Positions 48,797-59,370 are shown, numbered from the stretch's first letter. The stretch is DNA of 64,000 nucleotides from Lichenicoccus sp965276875 (GCF_965276875.1 NZ_OZ255701.1:1116001-1180000), one strand, 5' to 3'. Made by a program: numbers and translations. The notes: generated by a model from the sequence alone, not told the origin.

Positions 48797-51001
48797 TCAC
48801 GGCGACGCTACCTTTGAGCCCTGCCCAGACAACAAAGCGAGCTTATAGTTCAGTTTGGCACGCTGATTTCGAAGCACCAGTTTTACAAGCACGGCGCTGC
48901 CGGGATCGAGCTCTCCGTCTTTTAAATACAGTCGAATATATGGGTCTCCGCCGGTCGTTGTCCCGCTCGCATTAAGCAGAGGCACGTTCTTTGGAAGGCC
49001 CGATACGATGATAAGCAGGTTCGTATCGATTGGCGCCGAACTGACGTTTGTGATCCGGTAGGCATTCTCACCCACCGGCGAGATCGCAGCTTGCTTGTTG
49101 ACGTCTTCAAAGCTCAGCCCTTCGTCCCTCCGAGCCAGCGGGTCGTTGTCGTCGGTCGCGAGGCCACTGGGCACAAAGCCGTCCTTCGCTCCCAACGCCG
49201 CGAGATCCGGACGATATTTGGAGTAGGTGAGGTCGTGCACGTTCGGCTCGAACGTGTCGGTCGTTGAAGATGGGTCGTATTTTACAAAAGCTGGATCAAA
49301 GAGCCCATTTTTCAGGAAGTCGGTGAGATCATCGACTTGCCCCTCCGTCAGACCAAGGCCGCGAGGATAGTCCGGCCCACGGGGGTTGGTGAAGCGCTCG
49401 GACAGTGTTGGCGAGGCACCCGCGGTAGGATCCTGAGGCACCCCGGCATTAAAGTACTTAACGACCTCACGGATGGAAGTGAACGAGGCGTTATGGAAGA
49501 AGTTCCGCCCACCCTTGAGCTGGCGCAGGGTCAATGTGCGGAACTTGAATGAGTCACCCGGGTTCTGAGTTATGTCAGCCCTGCCATTATCCTCGGCATG
49601 GTAGGGGAAGCCATCGGCACCCAGCTTCTTCGGATCGAAGTGACCTCTCAACTCGGCGACCAATGCTTGGAGCGGGTGATCGCCAATGCCGACGTTGGAG
49701 AAGTTTTCCTCGACGAAACTTCCCATGCCCGTGACGTCCGGATCGTTTGTCTGCTTGTTCAGCATCGGACCACTATGGCAGCTATAGCAGCCGGCCCCGC
49801 CGGCTCCATTGGCGGCCGAGGTGAAGAACAGATACGCGCCTCGCCTCTGGCTGGCGGTCAGAGCCTGATTGTTGCCTGCCAGAAAGCGGTCAAATGGTGT
49901 GTTGCGGGTGACCACTGTACGCAGGAACGTCGCCGTGGCCCGGAATACGGTCTGGTCGTTAATCAAGTCGTCCATGTTGTGATTTGTCTTAGCCAAAGCC
50001 GCTTCCGCCGGGAAGGCATCTTTGAACAGCTTCACGTAGGCTGGGATTTGCTGAAGCACCGCCGACTCGAAGTTGAGCATCCTGTGTGCGTCGAGCAGTA
50101 ACAGCGTCAAGTTCTCTTGTGCCGGGTCGCCGTACGGGTTGAGCGAGCCTGGAGCCGCCGTCGGCTCTCCGGCGAAGCCGCCCAGCAGAAGACGGTTGTT
50201 GAACCCGGCGCCAACCAACGACGGCGCTAGACGTCCCACGCTATCGAGTTCGTCGAGCCGGCCAGTCGCGAGCAGGGCCGTTGGATTTGGCTCATGGTAG
50301 AAGGCGGACGGGTCGACGACCACAATGTTGTCGTTCGGCTTCTGGCCGATCTGGTCGACATCGTCCAAGGTCGGGATGGCATCGACCAGCGTGTCACCCG
50401 CGAAGAGCGGCGCAGACCGCTGCCGCGTCAGGATCGACCGGGGCCGACGGCGAGGGACGAAGTTGCCATTCTGGTCAGTGTAACCGCGACCTTCTCCACC
50501 AACGTTGAAGTTAAGCACCTGACCTGCCTTGCCCGCCACCTCGCCGAGATGGCAGCTACCGCACGATCCGGTCTGTTGTTCAACTTCAACGATTCCCGCA
50601 ACTGCAGGATCGGAGGCTCTGACCGTACCGCCGAAAGCAGTCCCACCAGGCAGATTGACGGGCTGATTGAAGTTCTTATTGATGCGCACTGTCCGGGCCG
50701 GGTCGTGGAACATCATCTTGCCGAGGTAGCGCTTTGCCTCAGTCGTCACATAGCGTGGGTTGACGGTGCCATCTGCCTGGCGTGGCACCGGAAGGTCCTT
50801 GTTGAGCGCGGGTACTTGCAATTTCTGCAGCCCGCCGACCTGGTTGGCGATATACGCGCGTAGCGTAGGAGCATCAGCATCCACCGACTTACTCTCAGCG
50901 GCCGATGCCGGACCTGTCTGGAATGTTATGAAAAGGGCAATGAGGCTTGCTCCCAAGAAGCGACCTGACGCAGGAGCCCAGGAGCTTAGACAGGTGGTCA
51001 T
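48797..51001 (-). CDS. Di-haem cytochrome c peroxidase/MauG-family protein
   Basis: This 734-residue exported protein starts at 51001. Signal peptide: SGRFLGASLIALFITFQTGP then ASAAES. Two c-type haem sites are present: GSCGSCHLGE (about residue 150) and AGCYSCHSGPM (about residue 410). Other family blocks include GKMMFHDPARTVRINKNFNQ and FRTLTLRQLKGGRNFFHNAS. It is much longer than classical peroxidases (about 350 residues), with extra regions after each haem and a C-terminal beta-rich tail. It probably acts in the periplasm with peroxide or as a MauG-like oxidase. An AraC regulator lies 307 bases upstream on the same strand. Confidence 0.85.
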   Translation of the reverse strand: MTTCLSSWAPASGRFLGASLIALFITFQTGPASAAESKSVDADAPTLRAYIANQVGGLQKLQVPALNKDLPVPRQADGTVNPRYVTTEAKRYLGKMMFHDPARTVRINKNFNQPVNLPGGTAFGGTVRASDPAVAGIVEVEQQTGSCGSCHLGEVAGKAGQVLNFNVGGEGRGYTDQNGNFVPRRRPRSILTRQRSAPLFAGDTLVDAIPTLDDVDQIGQKPNDNIVVVDPSAFYHEPNPTALLATGRLDELDSVGRLAPSLVGAGFNNRLLLGGFAGEPTAAPGSLNPYGDPAQENLTLLLLDAHRMLNFESAVLQQIPAYVKLFKDAFPAEAALAKTNHNMDDLINDQTVFRATATFLRTVVTRNTPFDRFLAGNNQALTASQRRGAYLFFTSAANGAGGAGCYSCHSGPMLNKQTNDPDVTGMGSFVEENFSNVGIGDHPLQALVAELRGHFDPKKLGADGFPYHAEDNGRADITQNPGDSFKFRTLTLRQLKGGRNFFHNASFTSIREVVKYFNAGVPQDPTAGASPTLSERFTNPRGPDYPRGLGLTEGQVDDLTDFLKNGLFDPAFVKYDPSSTTDTFEPNVHDLTYSKYRPDLAALGAKDGFVPSGLATDDNDPLARRDEGLSFEDVNKQAAISPVGENAYRITNVSSAPIDTNLLIIVSGLPKNVPLLNASGTTTGGDPYIRLYLKDGELDPGSAVLVKLVLRNQRAKLNYKLALLSGQGSKVASP

Positions 51002-51308
51002 GACGATCTCACCGCGAACTGTGCGATGGCGCGAACCGCATGCCTCAGATCTCATCATGAAGTTCCTTCCAGGATTTGCCGTTTGGACCGCCAACATGAA
51101 CTTGGCCTTTCCGTAGGCTCGAAATCATTACACTATGTCTATACGGGGTAACTCTCCTGCCGCCCGGCAGACTTTTGTTGCAGAAGAACTTTTGCCCGTT
51201 CAGAGCCCCAATACACCGACACTCCGTGAGATAAGCGGGCTAGCTTCCCGTTTTGCAAACACATCGGCCGTAGGGAACAATCTTCAAAAAAGGAACTTTG
51301 TCGACCAC
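51002..51308. other. Spacer between peroxidase and AraC genes
   Basis: No gene is supported. It should contain the peroxidase promoter. Confidence 0.35.
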
Positions 51309-52226
51309 TTAGCGTTCCGGGGGCCACCGCGAAGGTCCCGCCCTTTGCATCCGGCGCCAATCAGAGGGATTAACACCATGGACGCGCCAGAACGCCGCGG
51401 CAAAGTGGCTTCCGTTGCTGTAGCGGAAAATGTCGGCGACCTCCCCGACCGTGCGACCTTGATCCAGCAGAGTTGCGGCGTGGCGCATCCGGTGACGCTG
51501 CATGTGGCACGCTGGCGTATCGCCGGTGGACCGTCGGAACGCGCGAAAGAATTGTGCCCGGCTTAGCCCTGTGATCCGAACCAGCTCATCTATGCCGACA
51601 TCGCTTGTCGCGTTCGCTTCCATGTGGTCGATTACTCTGCGAAGCTGCCACCCGGCCAACCCACCGCGGGTCGGACTCCTCTCGATGTCCGCATGTGTGC
51701 CACTCGGCGCCAGCGACGAGTGCCGCTTCAGCAATGTGATACCGAGAGTCGTGAGCAGGCTGTCTCGGTATAGACGCGGCGGCCCCGATACGGTCGCCTC
51801 TCGAGCAAGGGTAAGCATCAACTCCGCGATCAGCGGGTCGACCACACCGACCCGATCGAGCAACAAAAGCTCTGCAGGATCACGGTCGAACTCCTCTTGT
51901 GCCCAACGGCAGAGCAGGTCGGTGCTGAGCGTAAGATGGGCATACGCGATGACACCGTCCGTGCGCCACCGGTTGCCCCGGAAAGCCGGCATGACGGTGA
52001 TAGCGTGGACCGGCACATCCCAGGTTTGCCAGCGAGAGCCTTGCCATCTGCTGACGCGCTTGGGGGCGCCTAGGTGCATGCACAGGACGTTCTCGTCCAA
52101 GGCGGGCTGCTCGACCGTGCGGCTGGTCCCTTCGAAGCAGCGCAGCGTAGCGCCGGCCAGATTCCTGGTGACGATTGGTGGTGGCATGCGCGCGTACCAG
52201 CGTGCGGGCGATTCCAGGTGCATCAC
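51309..52226 (-). CDS. AraC-family transcriptional regulator
   Basis: This 305-residue protein has a C-terminal double helix-turn-helix from about residue 200 (MEANATSDVGIDELVRITGL, SRAQFFRAFRRSTGDTPACH, then TVGEVADIFRYSNGSHFAAA and RVHGVNPSDWRRMQRAG). The N-terminal part (ENVLCMHLGAPKRVSRWQGS) is a weakly conserved sensing domain. It lies between the peroxidase and tricorn-like genes on the same strand. It could control either, but no operator was seen. Confidence 0.88.
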   Translation of the reverse strand: MMHLESPARWYARMPPPIVTRNLAGATLRCFEGTSRTVEQPALDENVLCMHLGAPKRVSRWQGSRWQTWDVPVHAITVMPAFRGNRWRTDGVIAYAHLTLSTDLLCRWAQEEFDRDPAELLLLDRVGVVDPLIAELMLTLAREATVSGPPRLYRDSLLTTLGITLLKRHSSLAPSGTHADIERSPTRGGLAGWQLRRVIDHMEANATSDVGIDELVRITGLSRAQFFRAFRRSTGDTPACHMQRHRMRHAATLLDQGRTVGEVADIFRYSNGSHFAAAFWRVHGVNPSDWRRMQRAGPSRWPPER

Positions 52227-52632
52227 GATTGCGTCTTTCCCGACCAGAGCGGCCTAGTTTTTTCAGCTTTAGTTTTGGGCGGCAACGAGTCACAGGTCCG
52301 GGTCCGCAGGACGTGCTCCTGCAACAATGTATGACTTGGACCAAAAGCGGCTTAGCTCGGCGCTACGCGCCAGGTGGTCTTTCTACGAGACCCGTTATCT
52401 CCGCATCCATTGCCCACTCGCTATAATCTCAAATGGCTCACAGTTCGGACCGACTTGCATACCGCAACCGGGCCGTTTGCCGAGCGCCATTCGAGCAGAC
52501 CGTGCGCCGCCGTCCAATACCTTCTTGGAATAATGCCGATAACCAAGACGGCGCTGGCCTGCCAGCGCGAAACACCTGGCGTCGTCCAGCAGACCCGAGG
52601 GGTTGACGTCGTCAGATCATCCGGCAGAAGCC
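52227..52632. other. Spacer between AraC and tricorn genes
   Basis: No supported gene. Short frames on both strands look like noise. Confidence 0.35.
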
Positions 52633-55600
52633 TCACCGGATTGCTGGCGCTGGAGCAGGCTCCGAGGCGCCGGGAACATTTCCCGCGGCGGGGTAGGCGG
52701 GCAGCCAAGCGGGCGTAAGGGCGGGCAAAGCGGGATGGCGTTGGAGCTGCTCCAGACCCGCGCGCACCGCCGCTTCAATCTGGGGATCAGCGCCGGGGGG
52801 ATCGGAAGGGGCGGTGTCGGCGGCAAAGTCGGGCGCCACACCTGCATTCTCGATGACCCAATTTCCATCACGATCGCCCAGGGCATCCTTCGGGATGAAG
52901 ATACCGGTCCCATCCATGAGGTGCCATGCACCGTTGATGCCCTGCACGCCGCCCCAGGTGCGCGTCCCAACCACCGGACCAAGGCGGTACTTGCGGAAGA
53001 AGTAGGGAAACTGATCGCCGTCGGACGCCGAGAAATTATTTGCGATGACGATCATGGCCGCCGGCGGCGCGGCTGTCGGCAAGGGCGACAATGCCCGCTC
53101 CCGATTGACGAAGACGCCCTCCCTCAGGCGGCGCAGCACGTCCAGCACCGCTTGGCTCGTGAAACCGCCGCGGTTCCAGCGGTCATCGAAGATCAGACCT
53201 TGCTTGTCGAGCTGTGGGTAGAACTGGCGCACGAACTCCTTGGAGCCTTCGTCGTCGAAGTCCGACAGCGCAACGTACCCGAGCTGTCCGCCCGAGAGGT
53301 GGTCTACCAGCGCGCGGTTGTCCGTCGTCCAGGCCAAGCGACGGATGGGAAGGTCGTCATAGACGGGGTCAATTACGACGTTGCGCCGGAGCCCATCGAG
53401 TGTGTGCGCCACAGTCAGGCTCAACCGTCCCTTCAGGCCTATGAAGGCGGCGAGGGGCGGGGTTGGTGCGCGAAGTTCATGCCCGTCGACAGCGAGCAGA
53501 TAATCGCCTTCCACGACACCGAGACCCGGCGCACCGAGAGGGCCCCGCAAGGCCGGCCGGCTCTGGTCGCCTGGATAGATACGCGCAATCCGATAGTGGC
53601 CCGAGACCGTATCGAGCGCGTAGTCCGCGCCCAGCAACGGCGTGCGGGGCGGTGCCTTTGGTCCGACGGCGGGGCTCGCGTCGATGAAGGTGTGGGAGCT
53701 TGCAATCTCACCCTGCATCTGTCCGAGGAGGTAGAGAAAATCCTGCTCCGAATCGATCTGCGGCCAAAGCCGGGCGTAGGCGTCATGCACCGCCTGCCAA
53801 TGCGTGCCGTTCATCGCAGGATTGAAAAACACATCGCGATCAAGCCGCCAGGCATTCTGCAACATCTCGATCCAACCGCGGTGCGGATCGACTGGCACTC
53901 GGATCGCGGAGAAGTCGAGCACGACGGGAGCACCCGCATGCGGTGGCGTGCTGGCTACCATCCATTGGTCGCCGCGCCGGAAAGCCACCGTGGTTCCATC
54001 GGCCGACAAGCTGTAGCTGGAGAGCCCCTCGACCAGTTTCCGGTCGCTGAGTGTGGCCAGGTCAAGGGCGTGCAGTGCTGGCTGCAGCCCCGCCAGCTCG
54101 CCATCGATCAGCTTCGGCGGTCGCGCCTCGTAGAACAGGACGTCGCCGCGTGCCTGCAGCGTGGTGATGACCGCAGGCGTCACGGGTAGGGCGACAGCAC
54201 GCGAGATCAGTCCGTCGATGTCCACCCGAACGGTGCCCGCGTTCCGTTCGGTTGACGCAGGCGTGCCTTTGCCAGGCGCTCCTCCCATTCGGCTAAGCGG
54301 GGCGATATAGACCCCGTCCGAGTTCAGCGTCGAGATGAGGCTCTCGTCGTCGCGGTCGGACACGAACGGCTGTTCATTTCTCTGTGAGACGAATGCGAGA
54401 TAGCGCCCGTCCGGCGTGAAGACCGGCATCCGGTCGCTTTCCATCGGCGAGCTGACGACAAGGTCGCGCCCGCTTGCGAGTTCGTGAAGGTGTATCGCGC
54501 GAAGCCGGGTTGGACGTTGGGTGCTGTAGGCGAGCCAACAGCCGTCTGGGGAAAAGCTCGCGTCTCGGATCTCGGCATAGGGGTCGCGCGCCACCAGGCG
54601 CAGACCGCTTGCATCAAGGGGGACGAGCCAGAGCGCATGGTTGGCATCCGCCACGGCCATCATGTCTCCGACCGGCGACCAAACCGCGCTGTAGAAATAG
54701 TCCGCGTGCGAATGGGTCAGAAGGCGCGCTGCACCGCTCGCGACGGATTGCAGCACGATCTGCTGCTCACCGTCTGCGTCTGTCGTGTAGGCGATCCACT
54801 TGCCGTCCGGCGACCAGGACGGATGATCCTCGTCAACCCCGGTGGTGCGGGTCAGGTCCGATGCCGCGCCGTGAACTGGAACCTGAACGATGTCACCCCG
54901 TGCCGACACCAGCAGCGCCGCACCGTTGGGAGAAAGATCGTAGTCAAGGCCGCCGAGCGCGTCTTTCGCTCTCACCGCCTCACCCACTTCGGCCTCGCGC
55001 GAAGCGCCTGGCGCGCCGTCTTCCGGCAGGTCGGGCTTCAACTCGCTCACGCGCTCGGTGGCCGGATCGAGACGATAGAGACCGCCACCCTCCTGGAACG
55101 TGATCCCGCCGGCGCCGAGCGAAGGCCAATCCACGTCGAAATCGGTGAAATGGGTGATTTGGTGAAAGCGGCGTGTGTCGAGATCGAGAACCCAGATGTT
55201 CTGACGAAAGTCCGGTCCGCGATCGGAAATAAAATAAACTCTCCGTCCAATCTGCATCGGATCGGTGTCCGTGCCCGTCCAGTTGGTCAGTCGGGTCAAA
55301 CGCCTTGAAGCGAAGGCATAGGCGTAGAGGTTCTGATGCTTGCCGCCGACGTAGCGCTTGCGCAGCTCAAAATTACGGAAATTGCGGTTCAGGACGATCG
55401 AGCGCCCGTCCGGCGAAAACGACATGAGACCCGCGCGATCGAGGCCAAGATCCTCTGGCAGACCGCCCTTGAAGGGCACGGCGAAGGCGCGGTACTGCTC
55501 CCGGTTTGATGCGCCGTGGCTCGATAGGAACACGATGCGTGCGCCATCGGGCGTCCAACCGAGCGTCAGGTTGTCGCCGTCACCACCTTTGCCGTCAAAG

Positions 55601-55926
55601 GTCAGCCGCCGTTCCTTGCCGCCATTGCTGGGAATGACGTAGACGTCACGCGCGCCTGCGACCCAGCGGGTGAAGGCGATGTGGCGGCCATCAGGGGATA
55701 AGCGCGGCGCAACGACGTCTCCGGGATCGTGCGTGAGCTCTCTCGCCCGTCCCCCGGTCAGCGGCGCGATCCACAGTTGTCCACGGGCGACAAAAGCCAG
55801 CCGGTCGGCGCTCGCATTTGGATAGCGCATCAGGGTGGCCCGGGCCGCTGAAGCTTCCGAGAAGGAGCACGCCATGAAGGCGTGCAGAACCATGATCGCT
55901 GTCGCTCGCGCCATGGCTCTACGCAT
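52633..55926 (-). CDS. Tricorn-type S41 peptidase, exported
   Basis: This protein of about 1097 residues starts at 55926 or 55914; both precede a signal peptide (ATAIMVLHAFMACSFSEASA). Beta-propeller repeats follow (DVVAPRLSPDGRHIAFTRWV; GLMSFSPDGRSIVLNRNFRN; DHPSWSPDGKWIAYTTDADG). A PDZ domain comes next (GVVEGDYLLAVDGHELRAPT). The S41 core includes GYVALSDFDDEGSKEFV and VIANNFSASDGDQFPYFF, in which Ser of SASDG (about residue 965) is the likely nucleophile. Tricorn proteases cut peptides of about 6-12 residues to shorter ones. A signal peptide implies a periplasmic role. It is alone in its unit. Confidence 0.85.
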   Translation of the reverse strand: MRRAMARATAIMVLHAFMACSFSEASAARATLMRYPNASADRLAFVARGQLWIAPLTGGRARELTHDPGDVVAPRLSPDGRHIAFTRWVAGARDVYVIPSNGGKERRLTFDGKGGDGDNLTLGWTPDGARIVFLSSHGASNREQYRAFAVPFKGGLPEDLGLDRAGLMSFSPDGRSIVLNRNFRNFELRKRYVGGKHQNLYAYAFASRRLTRLTNWTGTDTDPMQIGRRVYFISDRGPDFRQNIWVLDLDTRRFHQITHFTDFDVDWPSLGAGGITFQEGGGLYRLDPATERVSELKPDLPEDGAPGASREAEVGEAVRAKDALGGLDYDLSPNGAALLVSARGDIVQVPVHGAASDLTRTTGVDEDHPSWSPDGKWIAYTTDADGEQQIVLQSVASGAARLLTHSHADYFYSAVWSPVGDMMAVADANHALWLVPLDASGLRLVARDPYAEIRDASFSPDGCWLAYSTQRPTRLRAIHLHELASGRDLVVSSPMESDRMPVFTPDGRYLAFVSQRNEQPFVSDRDDESLISTLNSDGVYIAPLSRMGGAPGKGTPASTERNAGTVRVDIDGLISRAVALPVTPAVITTLQARGDVLFYEARPPKLIDGELAGLQPALHALDLATLSDRKLVEGLSSYSLSADGTTVAFRRGDQWMVASTPPHAGAPVVLDFSAIRVPVDPHRGWIEMLQNAWRLDRDVFFNPAMNGTHWQAVHDAYARLWPQIDSEQDFLYLLGQMQGEIASSHTFIDASPAVGPKAPPRTPLLGADYALDTVSGHYRIARIYPGDQSRPALRGPLGAPGLGVVEGDYLLAVDGHELRAPTPPLAAFIGLKGRLSLTVAHTLDGLRRNVVIDPVYDDLPIRRLAWTTDNRALVDHLSGGQLGYVALSDFDDEGSKEFVRQFYPQLDKQGLIFDDRWNRGGFTSQAVLDVLRRLREGVFVNRERALSPLPTAAPPAAMIVIANNFSASDGDQFPYFFRKYRLGPVVGTRTWGGVQGINGAWHLMDGTGIFIPKDALGDRDGNWVIENAGVAPDFAADTAPSDPPGADPQIEAAVRAGLEQLQRHPALPALTPAWLPAYPAAGNVPGASEPAPAPAIR

Positions 55927-56207
55927 TCTCCCGATCGTGACAGGCTGCGGAATTCCGCGGTCGATCGTCTCCTGGGGGTCAGCCAAATGCGCGAATGCCG
56001 TGCTGGCGCCGATCTCGATCAGAGTCGTCGGGTTCCGAGGTGGCGGAGCCCGACCAACTGGCCGACCGGACATCTGGTTTACCGAAATGGGTGCGGTCGG
56101 CTTTTACCGGTGATCCAATTCCCGGTTTCGAGCCCATCTGCTTCAAAGAAAGCCGACGCCCCGCGTTGCACGACTGAACTGACGCAAGTGCGCTTTACGT
56201 CGCGCTC

Positions 56208-57104
56208 TCACCGCTTGTCCACGGAAGCTCCGTAGATCTCCTCCGTCGCCGCGCCGAGTGCTGCGTTGAACTCGTCGTCCGACATCTGAAACCGAAGGTC
56301 CTCCAGCAGGGCGCGCGAGAAGCTACCGATCAGCCCGTGATTGCGCACGAGGTTGCCGCAGGCGGTGTGGCGGTCGTAGCCGCCCGAGAGCGCGACCACG
56401 CGGGCAACGCGCGGGTGCTCGATCAGCGGCAGGTAGAAGTCGGGCTGCTCTGGAATGGAAAGCTTGAGCATGACCTGCCGCTCCTCGGGCAAGGCGTCGA
56501 GGCCTCGCTTCAACTCGTCAAGCAGCAGGCTCTCAGCGCCTGCCTTGTCCGGGCTGTTGATCAGCACCTCGGGCTCCAAAATCGGCAGCAGGCCATGGGC
56601 CGCTATCCGCTCGCCCACCTCGAACTGCTGCCGCGCGACCGCGGCAATGCCCGCCTGGTCGGCCAGGCGGATGGTCGATCGCATTTTGGTGCCGACCACC
56701 CCAAGCCTGACCGCCCGGTCCAGCAGTGCGTTCAGGTCGGGCATCGGCCTCATGAGGTTGACGCCGTCAGCTTCGGTCTCCAAGCCCTTGTCCACCTTCA
56801 CGAACGGCACCACGCCGCGCTCCTCCCACAGGTAGGAGGGCACGGGTCGCCCTTTCACCTCCCCGTCCATCGTCTGCTCGAACAGGATGGTCGCGATGAC
56901 CTTGTCGCCGCTGAAGGCAGGCGCGGTGATCACCCTGGTGCGCATATTGTGCATCAGCCGGAACATCTCGGCTTGGCTGCGATACGCGCTCTCGGAGATG
57001 CCGTAGAGCTTGAGAGCACCTGGGGTGGAGCCGCCGCTTTGGTCCAGCGCGGCGATGAAGCCGGGCTGGTCCTTGACTTGGGCAATCATCTTCGCGTCGG
57101 CCAT
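56208..57104 (-). CDS. Class I fructose-bisphosphate aldolase
   Basis: This 298-residue protein has the class I blocks QPGFIAALDQSGGSTPGALK, RVITAPAFSGDKVIATILFE and GVVPFVKVDKGLETEADGV. The Lys of KLSIPEQPDFY (about residue 210) is the probable Schiff-base Lys, and ARVVALSGGYDRHTACGNLV follows. The bacterial single-domain class I type is about 300 residues, as here. It reversibly cleaves fructose 1,6-bisphosphate into triose phosphates in the cytoplasm. The neighbour upstream is the DoxX-NDH-2 fusion (97 bases). Confidence 0.9.
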   Translation of the reverse strand: MADAKMIAQVKDQPGFIAALDQSGGSTPGALKLYGISESAYRSQAEMFRLMHNMRTRVITAPAFSGDKVIATILFEQTMDGEVKGRPVPSYLWEERGVVPFVKVDKGLETEADGVNLMRPMPDLNALLDRAVRLGVVGTKMRSTIRLADQAGIAAVARQQFEVGERIAAHGLLPILEPEVLINSPDKAGAESLLLDELKRGLDALPEERQVMLKLSIPEQPDFYLPLIEHPRVARVVALSGGYDRHTACGNLVRNHGLIGSFSRALLEDLRFQMSDDEFNAALGAATEEIYGASVDKR

Positions 57105-57201
57105 CGGTAGCTCCTCTCAAGAAACATGGTCCAAGCAGTCAATCCGGCCCCTCTGACCGAAGCGAACGGACAGAACGCCCGCTTCATAGAGCCGCGACGG
57201 C

Positions 57202-59370
57202 TCACGAGCGATTGGCGGATGCGCGGCCAGAGTAGACGACAGAGCGGCCCATGTGCAGACTCGGCTCCGCCGTGTTGTTCATTTTGTTATCGACCCCCGC
57301 AGCGATGTCCCTGCCGGTAATGAGGCGCGTGCCTCGCTTGTATGTCAGGTAGGCCCACAGCCAGTTCAGCACCACGGCGGCGCGGTTGCGTCCGCCCGCG
57401 AGGAGCAGGACGTGGGCGGCCCCCCAGAACCACCAGGCAGGCGCACCCCATAGACGGAGCCGCCGCAACTCCAACACGGCCGCCAATCGCCCTATCGTCG
57501 CCAGGTTGCCGTAATGCCGGTAGCGGAAGCTGTCGGACATGGCACGTCCCTCGGCCGCCGCTCGGATAGCTCGGGCGACGTAGCGGCCCTGCTGCTTGGC
57601 CGCAGGAGCGAGCCCCGGAACGGCAGCACCACCCCAGCCCTTCGAGGCGGCCGTGTCGCCGATGGCGTAGACACCGGACCAGCCTGGAACCGAGAGATCA
57701 TCGTCGACGATCACCCGGCCGGCGGCATCTCCGGCCTGGCCCAGCCACGCCGCCGCGGGAGAGGCGGCGACGCCAGCCGCCCAGAAAACCGTTCTCGCCG
57801 CGAGTTGGTCGCTGTCGATTGCGACGCCGTCCTGGCTGATATGCGTGACCTTTGCGCCGGTGCGGACCTCGACACCGAGCTGGTGCAAGGCCCGCTCCGC
57901 ACGCGCGGACAGCATGGCGGAGAACGCCGGCAGCACGCGCGGAGCCGACTGCACCAGGACAACCCGCGCGCTAGCGGGATTGATGGCGCGATACTCCTTG
58001 TCCAGGCCGGTCCGCGCGAACTCCGCCACCGCCCCGGCCAGCTCGACACCGGTCGGCCCGCCGCCGACCACCACGAAGGTGAGCAGGGCCTGGCGTTCGG
58101 CCGGATCGACCGCACCTTCGGCTCGCTCGAAGGCCAGCAGCATCCGCCCGCGCATCGCTGTTGCGTCGTCGATGCTCTTCAGGCCAGGTGCGTGCGCCGC
58201 CCAATGGTCCTGGCCGAAGTAACTGTGCCGGGCACCGGTCGCAAGCACCAGGTGGTCGAAGGGGATGCGGCCGTGTGTAAGCACAACCTCCCGCGCGGCG
58301 CCATCGATTCCTGTCACCTCCCCCAGGCGCACAGCGACATTGGCTTGTCCGCGCAGCACGCTGCGGATTGGGGCTGCGATGTCGGCGGGCGACAGGGCGG
58401 CCGTTGCGACTTGATACAATAGCGGCTGGAACACGGTGTGATTGCTGCGGTCGACGAGCGTAATCCGGCACGCAGCCTGCCGCAGCGCTCGGACTACGGC
58501 GATGCCGCCGAAGCCGCCCCCTACCACCACGACATGTGGCGCGACGCGATTCGCCCGATCACGCCGGCGCCAGACCAGGCGTATCCACCGGGCGAACACC
58601 GCGTCGAGCGAAGCGGGACCTGCCCCACTCGAGACCAACAGTGCCAGTAGCAGCACGACATCAAAATGCCCTGCCGTAGTACCGGAGAAAACGGCCGGTG
58701 CCAGACCGCAGAGCAGCAAGGCCGAGATCCGGGTGACCGCGCCGAAAATGAGCGCCCAGCACGGCAGCAGCAGCCACCACGGCGCCGTCACCAGCGCCCC
58801 GGTGCCAGGCACTGCCCAGATGGCAAATCCACTTCCGGCCGCAATTACGAAAGCCACGCCTAGGCGAGTTACGAGCGGCAGCGCAACACCGGCCAAGGCA
58901 TCCAACCGATTGTAGAAGCGATTGCCGGTCCTCACCGCCCAAACCGGCACCCGGGCGAGTCCACGGCCCAGTAGGAAATCGAGGGACAGAGGGCCCGAGC
59001 CCCCCACCGCCAGCCAGGCGAGCAAGAGCAGCCGGGGCTTAGTCAGCATCGCGCCGGCGTCGTCCAGGCCGACGCCCAGGGCAAGCAGCAACGCCACCGG
59101 GCGGGTCAACAGGCCCGTCGCCAGCAGCAGCGGCGCCACGCCTTGCACCATGGTGACGCCCACGGGTGGCGTCTCAGCAAAGCCGCGGGCGTGCATCATG
59201 GTCATAAGCTGATGGACGAAGATCGCCTGGCTCAACCAGACCCGCGCTACCAGCAGCAGCGCGGCCTGGGCGGCGCGGCCTATCACCCCCGCCCAGCTCG
59301 GGCTGACTGCCCATGTTTCGAAAACCTCGGCAGCGCGCCTTGCCAACGTCCCGGACACCGTAGCCGTCAT
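57202..59370 (-). CDS. DoxX domain fused to NDH-2-type NADH dehydrogenase
   Basis: This 722-residue protein has two DoxX-like four-helix segments in its first 270 residues (for example AALLLVARVWLSQAIFVHQL, GVAPLLLATGLLTRPVALLL, ALLLCGLAPAVFSGTTAGHF). Residues about 285-690 are an FAD/NAD(P)-binding type II NADH:quinone oxidoreductase: VVVVGGGFGGIAVVRALRQA, HTVFQPLLYQVATAALSPAD and TFVVVGGGPTGVELAGAVAE, plus the FAD-binding VYAIGDTAASKGWGGA. The usual C-terminal amphipathic helix may be represented by RAAVVLNWLWAYLTYKRGTR. The membrane-integral N-terminus would fix the reductase at the quinone pool. The ORF upstream overlaps by four bases (ATGA). Confidence 0.87.
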   Translation of the reverse strand: MTATVSGTLARRAAEVFETWAVSPSWAGVIGRAAQAALLLVARVWLSQAIFVHQLMTMMHARGFAETPPVGVTMVQGVAPLLLATGLLTRPVALLLALGVGLDDAGAMLTKPRLLLLAWLAVGGSGPLSLDFLLGRGLARVPVWAVRTGNRFYNRLDALAGVALPLVTRLGVAFVIAAGSGFAIWAVPGTGALVTAPWWLLLPCWALIFGAVTRISALLLCGLAPAVFSGTTAGHFDVVLLLALLVSSGAGPASLDAVFARWIRLVWRRRDRANRVAPHVVVVGGGFGGIAVVRALRQAACRITLVDRSNHTVFQPLLYQVATAALSPADIAAPIRSVLRGQANVAVRLGEVTGIDGAAREVVLTHGRIPFDHLVLATGARHSYFGQDHWAAHAPGLKSIDDATAMRGRMLLAFERAEGAVDPAERQALLTFVVVGGGPTGVELAGAVAEFARTGLDKEYRAINPASARVVLVQSAPRVLPAFSAMLSARAERALHQLGVEVRTGAKVTHISQDGVAIDSDQLAARTVFWAAGVAASPAAAWLGQAGDAAGRVIVDDDLSVPGWSGVYAIGDTAASKGWGGAAVPGLAPAAKQQGRYVARAIRAAAEGRAMSDSFRYRHYGNLATIGRLAAVLELRRLRLWGAPAWWFWGAAHVLLLAGGRNRAAVVLNWLWAYLTYKRGTRLITGRDIAAGVDNKMNNTAEPSLHMGRSVVYSGRASANRS

